Shown in pieces: positions 8,087-16,200 of a DNA stretch of 18,328 bases (position 1 is its first letter; the number at the start of each line of letters is the position of its first letter). The stretch lies in contig JWZX01001921.1 in the NCBI GenBank assembly GCA_001275005.1, positions 1 to 18,328 of the forward strand, in the 5' to 3' direction. Source of the stretch: Chrysochromulina tobinii (Eukaryota; Haptophyta; Prymnesiales; Chrysochromulinaceae). The notes under the pieces are model-generated. The model saw only the letters and a list, made by a program, of their open reading frames with translations. It did not search any database and was not told the DNA's origin. Position numbers and translations under genes: made by a program.

Positions 8087-9576
8087 TCACCAATGCAACG
8101 TGAGCGCGGTCACCATGACGGTCAGCATCGTAGCGAGCGGCAGCGTAAGGCACACAATGCTAGGACTGTTCTGATCGAGCTCCTCACGGTCAGGACGAAG
8201 GAGGAAATCATCAGGATCGGCGACCACGGGATCAAAGTGCACGAAGCGCGAGTCCTCGTGGCCGAGAACCGGGACCTCCTCCGCACGTGAGCAGCAACTG
8301 ACGACGCGCCGCGCAATCATCCCGAGGTCCGCCCATGCGGCGAAGGCGAGCCCGAGCAGCAACCCCTGCCACGACGCGCCAGCCTGTGCTGACCAGACGG
8401 AGATCACCTGCGGCGGCAGGGTGACGTTCGAGGCGGCGGCCACCTCCTCACTGGCAAAATAGTTGAACGCGAACAAAGCCGCCGTCGGAGGCTGCAGCAC
8501 GCAGAAGCACACGCAGAGGCAGAGCGCCCGTCGCTGGTGGCGCTGCCGCACGACACCGGGCATGTCCACGGCTGCGCGCCCGAGGAGTGTGGAGAGGTGT
8601 ACCGCGCCATTGAAGATGGCAGTGACGCCGAATGCGGCCGTGATCGCATACGGCGGCCATGCGGCCGGGCGCGTCGGCAACGCGCACACTGCGATCGGAT
8701 CCTCCACCGCGTAGGCGTCGGATCGAATGAGCGGCAACGAGACGGCCGCCGCGAGCAGCCAAACCAGCTGAGAGCTACGGGAGAGCCAGTAGCGCGCACC
8801 TGCGTTGCCACGCATGTGGAAGCGCACGAGGTTAGGGTTAGGGTTAGGGTTAGGGTTAGGGTTAGGGTTAGCCAGTAGCGCGCACCTGCGTTGCCACGCA
8901 TGTGGAAGCGCACGAGCAAGAGAAAGTCGAGTGTGACCGGCCACGACCACATCCACGACGCGACCCAGCCGGCAGCGGTCACCTTGACCGCGACGCAGCG
9001 CGCTGTGCCGTCGGGTAAGGCGGCAACGAAGAGCACGCCCACGGCATACCAGGCTGTGGCCACGGCAAGGCACGTTACATGGCCGAAGAACACCGAGCGC
9101 AGCGTGGGCCAGGCAATCCACGAGGCACACACACAGATAAGGCCGAAAAGGGACGCAACTGCAGGCACACCAGACGCGATGCGTTCCTTGTATGGCATCC
9201 GAGTCATAACGACAAGGAAGATAGGCGCCGACAGCAGTGCGAGCAGCAGAAGCACGAGCGCCAAGGCTGCGCAGCGCCCCCAACTGCAAAGCGGAGCATG
9301 CTCTGATGGCACAGGAGGCAATGGTGGCCGCTGCGCACGGAGGCGCCCCGATGACCGCCGGCCCGCCGGAGACTCATCTCCATCCCCGGTCAATTCGGCG
9401 TCGTTGTCGTCGGCGGCAGCATCGAGCAACGGCGCGTCGCGAGCAACCGCCGATGGGTAAAAGGAGCCGCCCTTCATCGGCATCGACACGCGCTGGCGCG
9501 TGTCGAGACCAGGGGCTCGTGGTGGGAGGTTGAGAGACTTGAGACACCATTCATCACAGGAACCCCGGAAACGCAT
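8087..9576 (-). CDS. Polytopic membrane protein, two exons split by a telomeric-repeat intron
   Basis: I model this as complement(join(8087..8799,8886..9576)), 467 aa. Exon 1 and exon 2 are in different frames. Removing 8800-8885 joins them exactly (codon GGT, residue 231) and gives continuous helices on both sides. The N-terminal 100 residues are soluble and acidic, followed by about nine hydrophobic segments near 102-124, 136-156, 161-186, 197-222, 240-254, 279-299, 321-345, 371-393 and 443-463. A charged loop lies at about 395-442. I do not recognise the family; the fold could be a receptor, transporter or scramblase-like protein. Starts at Met32 or Met34 (9483, 9477) are alternatives. If the 86-nt segment is not spliced, the gene is frameshifted and truncated in the last half. 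Confidence 0.7.
8784..8830 (+). repeat. 47-bp direct repeat, copy 1, flanking the telomeric run
   Basis: Identical over all 47 bases to 8870-8916. It codes for part of the membrane protein (residues around RFHMRGNAGARYWL). The period between copies is 86 bp, not a multiple of three. Confidence 0.97.
8800..8885 (-). other. Putative 86-nt spliceosomal intron built from telomeric repeats
   Basis: On the coding strand the exon ends AACGCAG at 8886 and the intron begins GTGCGC at 8885. It ends with AACGCAG at 8800, followed by GTGCGC of exon 2. The interior is the C-rich telomeric strand (CCCTAA repeats), which contains seven CTAAC words matching the eukaryotic branch-point consensus. The first AG after the last CTAAC is the proposed acceptor, about 30 nt downstream. 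Removal restores the frame. Transcript evidence is not available here. Confidence 0.65.
8831..8870 (+). repeat. Interstitial telomeric repeat, TTAGGG type
   Basis: Forty bases consist of uninterrupted GTTAGG-phase repeats, about 6.7 units of TTAGGG without a mismatch. Perfect identity suggests recent insertion or strong conservation. It is internal to a gene with coding sequence on both sides, so it is not a chromosome end. Confidence 0.97.
8870..8916 (+). repeat. 47-bp direct repeat, copy 2, flanking the telomeric run
   Basis: Identical to 8784-8830, with one base (8870) shared with the last telomeric unit. The arrangement copy-telomere-copy resembles a long target-site duplication left when a staggered break was filled in around inserted telomeric DNA. 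Confidence 0.97.
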
Positions 9577-9727
9577 TCGGGACGTTCACAGCAGCACCCA
9601 AACAGGCATGCCTTCAGCACCCCCACCCAAGGCTCACGAACGTGCCCGTGATCTCAGCTGATTGCAGCATCCATCCTGTTCGTCATCACTCGAGAACTAA
9701 TCTCACGAAAGCGACGTGTCGTTCTCG
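9577..9727. promoter_or_regulatory. Short bidirectional promoter region
   Basis: Only about 150 bp separate the membrane-protein start (minus strand) from the first ATG of the RGG protein (plus strand, 9728). Both promoters and 5'UTRs must lie here or inside the genes. No TATA box or known element stands out. Confidence 0.4.
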
Positions 9728-11473
9728 ATGTGGTCTCTCTCAATGTCGTCCTTTCCGATGTGGTCCGGGTACAATGTGCCGCTGACTCACGCTGCATGCA
9801 GCCTTTCGATGCGGCGGCCGCCACTCGGGTCTATACCATCCGCATTCGAATTGATGCCCTTCGGGCGTGGGCGAATTGCGCCGCCATCCATGCAGCAATA
9901 CCAGGAGGACGACGGCTATGGTGGCGGCGGCGGCTATGGCGGTGGCGGCGGCGGCTATGGAGGAGGCGGCGGTAGGTATGGCGGCGGCCGCGGTGGCGGC
10001 AGAGACGACTACGAGCGTGATCCTCAAGACACTGCCGAGGTGGACACCCAGCGTGTCGAGGAGCTGCTGCAAGAGCGTACCGATCTGAGACGATCGCGTG
10101 ACTTTGACGGGGCTGATCGTATCCGCGAGCAGCTGCGCGACGAGTTCAGCGTTACCGTGTTGGACAAGGATAAGCTTTGGTACGTTGAGAACGGTGGCCG
10201 TGGCCGTGGCCGTGAGGGTGGTCGTGACCGTGACCGGGCGCCTTCATACGACCGGTCTCCTCAAGACTTTGGGCCACTCGGCCACGACTACACATTCGTG
10301 GCTGAGGAGTCCACCGAGCCCGAAGCGGACGTCTTGAGCAAGATCAATGCTCTCATCGCGCAGCGCTTGCAGGCCAAGCTGAATCGTCAGTTTGACGAGG
10401 CCGACAAGTGCAAGGCGCAGCTTGAGGTGATCGGCGTGCGCCTTCAGGACCGTCTGCGTGAGTGGCGGTTTAAGAAGTTCGAGGCTCAGGACTACGGTCC
10501 GCTCGGCCATGACTACGTCCACGCGACCGACGACGCCGTGCAGCTCGACGAGCAAGCGCTCGCGACGATCAATTCGCTGCTCGCCAAGCGCCTCGAGGCC
10601 AAGCTCCAGATGAAGTACGACGAGGCTGACAAGTGCAAGGAGGAGCTCAACGAGAAGTTCAACGTCTTCGTGAACGACAAGCTGCGCGCGTGGCGCGCGG
10701 ACGGCGGCGTGTTCCCGACCCATTTGCGCGTCGAGGGCGACGGAGATGCTGAGTTCCCCGTCGACGAGGCGGCTGTGCTCGAGAGGCTCGTGGCGCGTGC
10801 GCTCGCGCGTAAGGATGGCGACTTTGAAGCGGCCGACACCATCAAGGAAGAGCTCCTCAACAAGCTCCACGTCGCCTTAGACGACAAGGCGGGCACGTGG
10901 CGTGTGGTTCGCCTCTATGGCGGGTATTATCGCGTCGGCCCACGCGTCGATGAGTTCACCGAGAAAATAGTGGCCGAGAAGCTCGAGAAGCGCAACGCCC
11001 TCCGCGCGGACCGAAACTACGACGAGGCAGACGTTCTACACGCGGAGCTCACGGCGATGGGCATCAGCCTCGACACGCGCTCGCGCACGTGGCGCAAGGG
11101 CGAGCCGGGCGAGGCACGCAGCAGTGGAGGACAAGAGCGCGGCGGTGGGCGTGGCGGTGGGCGCGGCGGTGGGCGCGGCGGGCGCGGGGGAGGACGTGGC
11201 GGTGGCGGTGGTGGGGGTGGCTACCGGAGCGATAGCCGCGGTGGCGGTGGCTACGGTGGCGGTGGCGGGGGTGGCTACCGGAGCGATAGCCGCGGTGGCG
11301 GTGGCTACGGTGGCGGTGGCGGGGGTGGCTACCGGAGCGACAGCCGCGGTGGCTACGGTGGAGGGGACGGGGGCGGTGGCCGTAGCTCCTACGGTGGCGG
11401 TAGCAATGGCCGTACCGGTAGCTCTTACGGTGGCCGTAGCTCCGAGCCTCGCATGAGCATCGACAGCCCATGA
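9728..11473 (+). CDS. RGG-box protein with five cysteinyl-tRNA-synthetase-tail-like repeats
   Basis: The first ATG in the frame is at 9728 (an upstream GTG at 9716 is not a likely start), giving 581 aa. After a Ser/Met-rich start comes a Gly/Tyr/Arg-rich segment (about 65-95). Five helical repeats of about 50-60 residues follow, each with a core like (Y/F)-(D/E)-x-A-D-x-(I/C)-(R/K)-x-(E/Q)-L and ending in a short Asp-to-Trp-Arg turn. This pattern is known from the C-terminal end of bacterial-type cysteinyl-tRNA synthetases. Two repeats are preceded by the peptide GPLGHDY. The last 120 residues are RGG/RGGGG-type, a common RNA-binding and phase-separating tract. No catalytic HIGH or KMSKS motifs are present, so it is not a synthetase. 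I infer an RNA-binding protein; its compartment is unclear. Confidence 0.8.
   Translation: MWSLSMSSFPMWSGYNVPLTHAACSLSMRRPPLGSIPSAFELMPFGRGRIAPPSMQQYQEDDGYGGGGGYGGGGGGYGGGGGRYGGGRGGGRDDYERDPQDTAEVDTQRVEELLQERTDLRRSRDFDGADRIREQLRDEFSVTVLDKDKLWYVENGGRGRGREGGRDRDRAPSYDRSPQDFGPLGHDYTFVAEESTEPEADVLSKINALIAQRLQAKLNRQFDEADKCKAQLEVIGVRLQDRLREWRFKKFEAQDYGPLGHDYVHATDDAVQLDEQALATINSLLAKRLEAKLQMKYDEADKCKEELNEKFNVFVNDKLRAWRADGGVFPTHLRVEGDGDAEFPVDEAAVLERLVARALARKDGDFEAADTIKEELLNKLHVALDDKAGTWRVVRLYGGYYRVGPRVDEFTEKIVAEKLEKRNALRADRNYDEADVLHAELTAMGISLDTRSRTWRKGEPGEARSSGGQERGGGRGGGRGGGRGGRGGGRGGGGGGGGYRSDSRGGGGYGGGGGGGYRSDSRGGGGYGGGGGGGYRSDSRGGYGGGDGGGGRSSYGGGSNGRTGSSYGGRSSEPRMSIDSP
11221..11350 (+). repeat. 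54-bp tandem repeat in the Gly-rich tail
   Basis: Copies begin at 11221, 11275 and 11329; the first two are full length and the third diverges after about 20 bases. Each unit encodes 18 residues of the type YRSDSRGGGGYGGGGGGG. The near-identity at DNA level points to recent expansion by replication slippage or unequal exchange, without loss of frame. Confidence 0.9.
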
Positions 11474-11725
11474 CTTTCGCGACGGGCCGTTGCTCCGGCC
11501 CTCGCAGTGTGGCTTGGGCTGCTGCTGGGAAGCGTGCGCCCAGTCGTTGGCGCCGAATGCGATGAAGCCTGCAAGCAGCGCATCGTCGACCGACGCGCTC
11601 TTTTTGAGCAGTCTCGCACGACATCGAATCGGCAGACGATCCTCGACCTGTCGAAGCAGCGCGCTGCTCTGTACAACACGACTTTCCAGGGTGCCTCTTG
11701 CGTCCCGGGCCTGCCGTGCTGGTGA
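11474..11725 (+). CDS. Terminal exon of a thylakoid-lumen-type small protein (partial)
   Basis: Directly after the stop codon of the RGG protein, in the same frame, an open stretch begins. It reads Ser-Arg-Arg-Ala, then a hydrophobic core (VAPALAVWLGLLLGSV) and Val-Val-Gly-Ala before Glu-Cys. This matches a thylakoid-transfer domain with a twin arginine and an Ala-type cleavage site, mature start near 11555. The mature part has about 56 residues, is charged and helical, with four cysteines (CDEAC near the start, two near the end in CVPGLPCW). No in-frame ATG precedes it, so the signal and transit peptide must come from an upstream exon I could not place. A pyrimidine-rich CAG at 11505-11507 is a possible acceptor. 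I do not recognise the family; a photosystem-associated lumen subunit is possible. Confidence 0.5.
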   Translation, partial: LSRRAVAPALAVWLGLLLGSVRPVVGAECDEACKQRIVDRRALFEQSRTTSNRQTILDLSKQRAALYNTTFQGASCVPGLPCW

Positions 11726-12329
11726 TGGGCTGCAGAGGCTGGCACCTAGCCGGGCGAGAGATTGCGCGACTGTACTTTTCGCGCGGTCACATGGGGAGTG
11801 TATGGTTACTGCTATGTGCACATGGTGACGGGCTGTGTGCACTATGGATATGGGGACGGGAGTGTCTCGGCGTGTCGTTCTGCCCGCACATTGTGTCCTC
11901 TGGTGTGCGATTCCGCGTACACGCGGTCACGACGTCGGTGGCTGGAGGCTGCGTTAAGCCGTCGGTCGGGTCCTCGTCCGCGCCCCCGGGAACAAGAACG
12001 TTAACGTCGAACATAAACGGACCGCTCTCGACGTTTGTCTCTGTGCGACCGCGGACCGGGTGGAGAGCTGGAGACCGGCTCCCGCACCGGGCGCTCTGCT
12101 CGCGCTGGGATGTCGTGACGCGTCAGTGACGCGTAGCCGTGGGAACTGCTTCTGGTCATGCTTCTGGCCGGCGGTAGGCGGAAGCCGCCCGGCGCGCGCA
12201 ACTGCCAGTGCGGCGGGGCGCAAGCGGTCCACTACACGTTTTTATTATGCGTATCCAACCACCGAACCACCGATGAACCATGTACGATCATGAATGAGAG
12301 ACGTCGTGATATGCGCGGGACCGGGCCCG

Positions 12330-12403
12330 CGGTCGGATCTCGACCGGATCCTTCTAGAGACTAGACGCTACGTGGGCGACGGCCGTTGCCACGGCCGTCG
12401 CTC
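12330..12403. repeat. Cluster of three consecutive hairpins
   Basis: Hairpin one is CGGTCG-GATCT-CGACCG (12330-12346, with the 5-nt loop). Hairpin two is TCTAG-AGA-CTAGA (12353-12365). Hairpin three has an 11-bp perfect stem GCGACGGCCGT (12376-12386) and its complement at 12391-12401 around a TGCC loop, extendable by one wobble and one G-C pair to 12374-12403. Such density suggests a structured RNA or a regulatory DNA element, but no family is recognised. Confidence 0.6.
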
Positions 12404-12801
12404 CGACCCCGTCCTCCCCCTGTGCTCTTAACTGTCGCTCACGCATTTTCCCCGGCGCCGGCGGGGAGTGGGGGAGATACTAAGCCCCGGGCCGAGGGCG
12501 AGGGCTGGGCCGAGGTGTCCGCCCGCTCTGGTGAATGATGATCGGCCCCGGGGCGGGATTGGCGATTGCAACGATAACCGCCATTAACCCCCCGCCACAA
12601 GAGAACACAAGAGCCGGTGCGAACGGCGGCACGCCGTGCCGCTTCAACGAACACTATGCACTCGGACTTCAAAGTTCAAACTGATGGGTGCTGCAATGTC
12701 CCGTCCAATCTACATGCCAATCTATACTACCAGGAGCAGGACGTCGCGAGAATCGCGGCATACATTGCCGTCAAAAAGACGCGCTGCCGCCTCGCGCCTG
12801 C

Positions 12802-12840
12802 CCGCGCCCCGCGGCCCGCCCGGGCGGCCGCGGGCGCGGC
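12802..12840. repeat. GC-only imperfect inverted repeat
   Basis: The sequence folds around the centre CCGCCCGGGCGG, with the axis between 12821 and 12822, into a stem of about 18 G-C pairs with two single-base bulges. It may form a cruciform or simply reflect local GC extremity. Confidence 0.55.
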
Positions 12841-13239
12841 GGCGATCTCGCCGCCGGCGGCTATACCGTCGATACGACCTCGGCCGGCGTACGAAATTTC
12901 CCGGACACGATTCTAAACGTACACAAACCGATGACAATACGATATAACCCGACCCCTCGTGAGTCGTGTGACGTGTGCTCGGCCTCTCCTCACTCTCGCA
13001 ACCACGCAAGCTCAGCGCTTTCAGCGCACATCGCGCCTCGCAGCACTCTCTTCGGCTCTCTTTTTCCTCTCCGTCTCGCTTTCGCACGCGCCGTGCGCCC
13101 ATGCCCGTGCCACCGCCATCGCGCCGCCGCCGCTCCCTCTTCTCGCCCATGAGCACCAATCATCATCAGTCATCAGCAGCCACCGCGCGGCCCGTTGTTG
13201 ACCTGAATGCGAGCAATAAATGTGCAATTAATGAGGTTG

Positions 13240-16200
13240 TCATCGGGCCTGCCTGCCTGCCTGCGCACTCTTTGGCACGAATTCCGAGAGTACGACGGTC
13301 CACTCGCCAAGCTGCGGGTCGTAGCTGACCATGCGAGCCTTCATTCTTTCGGCATTTTTGCGCAGCTCATCCCCAAAGCGCCCAAGAGCACGCTCGTCCC
13401 TGAGAATCTCGTTGCTTGGGCCTCGCGCCCACAGGCCCTCCATCGTGTACTCGCACTCCTTGTTGAGCCCCTCGCCCTTGGGCGGCGGTGACCCCCGGTA
13501 CATCTCGACCTGGTGCCGCTCGATCGAGATGATCTCGCGCAGCCCACGCTCGACGAGATCATGCACGTCCGTGATCCCCTTCCAGCGTAGCGTGCCGAAG
13601 CCCTTGCGTCTCACCTCGAGGTCTGACACTCTCTTTATCTTCATCTCGCGCAGCCGAGCCATCGATTCGGGGCGCACCTCATACCCCTCATCCTCACCGT
13701 CGGTTGCGAGTGGCATGGCGGCTGCGGGCGAGCCAAGTCCACCGGTTCGTACAGCGCCGGCCGCCGAGGGCAGGCTCGATGGAGGCGAGGCCGCACCCAC
13801 ACCCGCACTCGCCATGGTGGCATCGTCGCCCACGCCCGCGAAGGGCCTCGGTGGAGACACGTCGGCCGCCTCTTCATCTGCGCCAGCTCCGCGCTGCACC
13901 TCGTCGACCGTGTCCATGTACGCGACAGAGTTAGGGGGGATCGGCCGCGGCCGCACCGGTCCAGTCGCGGGCGTTGGAAACGGACATGCCCCGGAAGCGG
14001 GCTCGGGGGAGAAGAGGGTGTGAGCTTGCGCAGACCTGGCGGCGGGTGCCGTCGTCGCTCGAGACGGCACGATTCCACCGTGGCCATTTGCGGGCGCGGG
14101 CGCGGCCGACGTGTCTCCCCCGGGGCCAAGTTCGGGCGTTGGCGTCTGTGCCGCCATCGGGAGCGCGGGAGTGGAGTTGCCGCGCGCTGCCTCGGCGACT
14201 AAGGCGCCCTGGTCGATGTCGAGCGCGCGCGGCGAGAAGCGCACGAGCGGCGTGCGGGGCAGCGATGCGCGCTGGCCGCCCGGTGCGGCCTGCTCCGACG
14301 GTGCGGGGGAGGCCGGGACTTGGCCTCGGACATACGACATTCCGGAGAGCGTGGGTGCGCCATCGATCGAGTATTTCTCGCCAGACGCGGTTCTGATATA
14401 GGTGGTACCATCCAAATTGCGAACCAGCTGGTCGCCGATGTAGTCGGGTAAGTTAGTAGCACCAGGCGCTGTTCTATTCAGCGCAGGTTTCGGCGCGGCG
14501 CCTCCAAACAGCGAGGTTGTTGGGGACGGGGCACCTCCAAACAGCGAGGTTGTCGTGCTGGGTGCATAGTACGGCTGCGCAATGAACGCCGGGTGGACTC
14601 CGCCCGCGCCAGGAGGCAGCACCTTGCGGCAGTAGGTGGCCGGCGCGGGAGCGCCAGCAGCCGGAGCGGGCGCAGGCGCGGGCGCGGAGCCAAAGAGGCC
14701 ACCAGTAGCGGCAGGCGCGGGCGCGGCGGCGGCCGGCTTGGGGTCGGACGGGAGGACGGGCGAAAAGAGTGCGTGCCGGCCGTATGGGTACGGGTTGGTG
14801 GAGGGCGCCGGCGGCAGCTGCGGCGTGTTCACCTGCGCAGGCGCGCCTCCGCCACCAGCGCCGGGAAAGACAGGCGCGGAGCTGGTCGCGAATGGATTAC
14901 ATCCCTGTGCGGCGGGCGTTCCTCCGAAGGGACTGCCGCCCATCATCGCCGCCGGGGCCGCCGGAGCCCCCCCAAACAGGTTGTTGGCAGGTGCGCCCTG
15001 CTTGGGGGCAAACATCGCTAAGGCGCCCGCCGGCGCGGCTCCGAATAGCCCGCCGGCGCCTCCAAGACCTGCGCCGAATGGTTGTGCCGGCGCGGGCGCG
15101 GCTCCAAACCCGCCGCCGCCGAGAGGTGCGCCGAATGGAGCCGCCGGCGGAGCGGCACCGCCAACGCCGCCAAAGGGCGCCGAGGCGCCAAAGGGCGCCG
15201 CCGCAGGGGCTCCAAAGAGGCCACCGCCGCCGAGACCTCCCGCCGCTGGGGCGCCGAATGGACCCGCTGCAGGCGCTGCCGGGGCGCCAAAAACGTTCTT
15301 CGGCGCTGCGAAGGCATTTTGCGCTGGTGCTCCGAATGGATTTGGTGCGGCGGCGGGCGCAGCCACTCCGAATGGTGAGGGCACAGCACCAAAAGAAGTA
15401 GAACCTGCGAACGGGGCCGTTGCTGCAGGCTTGTTAGCACCCTTGGCGTAATCCTCGTACCGGAGCTCCTCGAACGATTTGGCTTCGTACTGAGGCATCT
15501 TGGTGATCGAGCAGTACTGGTACACCTGCACTTGGCCGGGAGCGCCCGCGACCTGCTCCCTTTCCTGCACCGGCTTATACGGCGGGTTGCCCGTGCCGGC
15601 CGCGGCCGCCCCGCCAAAGCCGGCGGCAGCACCGCCGAAGCCGGCGGCGGCACCGCCGAAGCCGGCGGCGGCACCGCCGAAGCCGGCGGCAGCACCGCCG
15701 AAGCCGGCGGCAGCACCGCCGAAGCCGGCGGCAGCACCGCCGAAGCCGGCGACAGCACCGCCGAAGCCGGCGGCAGCACCGCCGAAGCCGGCGGCGGCCG
15801 GCTGAGGCGCTAAGAGTGACGTTCCGCCAAAACCGACGGTGGGGGCGGGGGCGGGTGCATATCCCCCCCCGACGCCTCCGAACGGCGAGGTTGTTGCACC
15901 GAAGGGTTTGGGTGCGGTTCCGAAGGGCGTGGCGGCTCCGAAGGGCGAGGCTGCGGGTGCTGTGCCTCCGAAAGGCGAGGCTGCAGGCCTCGCACCGAAG
16001 CTACTACCAAACGGGGTCGCGGCAGCAGGGGCGCCAAACGTGGCGCTCGCTGCAGGGGCCCCGAAAGGGGTGGCAGGTGCGCCGAATGAGCCTGACCCTG
16101 CTCCCGCACCGAAGGGGTTCGGAGCAGCACCGCCTGCACGAGAGGGGTCGAGGCACGGAGAGGGCGTGGTGAGAAGGCGTGCGAACGGGGGACAATGGGA

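Larger units (their letters stand above)
11726..13239. other. 1.5-kb region without a recognised gene
   Basis: No ORF here has convincing protein character, and I saw no tRNA, 5S or spliceosomal RNA motif. The first part is presumably the 3'UTR of the lumen-protein exon, and the last part the 3' side of Nup98 (minus strand). In between are several hairpins (12330-12403, 12450-12466), a GC-rich inverted repeat (12802-12840) and a pyrimidine-rich stretch at about 13035-13150. A short duplicated word GTGACGCGT occurs at about 12114-12132. Confidence 0.5.

Noticed and set aside
8831-8870. A true chromosome end at the TTAGGG run
   Set aside because: Only 40 bases long, with the same gene continuing on both sides.
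8891-9460. Plus-strand ORF of 189 codons opposite the membrane-protein N-terminus
   Set aside because: Low-complexity Thr/Arg/Ser antisense product; the minus strand encodes plausible transmembrane helices.
8087-9576. Treating the membrane-protein gene as a simple frameshifted pseudogene
   Set aside because: Both halves keep good hydrophobic segments in their own frames, and one GT-AG splice restores the full protein exactly. A pseudogene is still possible but is the less economical reading.
11471-11473. TGA read as selenocysteine or read through to join the RGG and lumen proteins
   Set aside because: No RNA element supports recoding, and a cytosolic-type RGG protein fused to a thylakoid signal in its interior makes no topological sense.
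11036-11842. Minus-strand ORF of 268 codons opposite the RGG tail
   Set aside because: Its Ala/Thr/Val repeats are the antisense of Gly-rich tandem repeats.
12722-13159. Minus-strand ORF of 145 codons in the gene-poor region
   Set aside because: Arg/Gly-rich low-complexity translation with no domain, overlapping a GC-only inverted repeat and a purine-rich strand.
12975-13328. Plus-strand ORF of 117 codons overlapping the Nup98 3' end
   Set aside because: Ser/Arg/Pro-rich with no recognisable feature; it runs antisense into the Nup98 C-terminal domain.
14636-15451. Plus-strand ORF of 271 codons opposite Nup98
   Set aside because: Pro/Ala/Gly antisense shadow of the FG repeats.
15611-15799. 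CRISPR-like array
   Set aside because: The 21-bp units are contiguous with no spacers and encode FG heptads.
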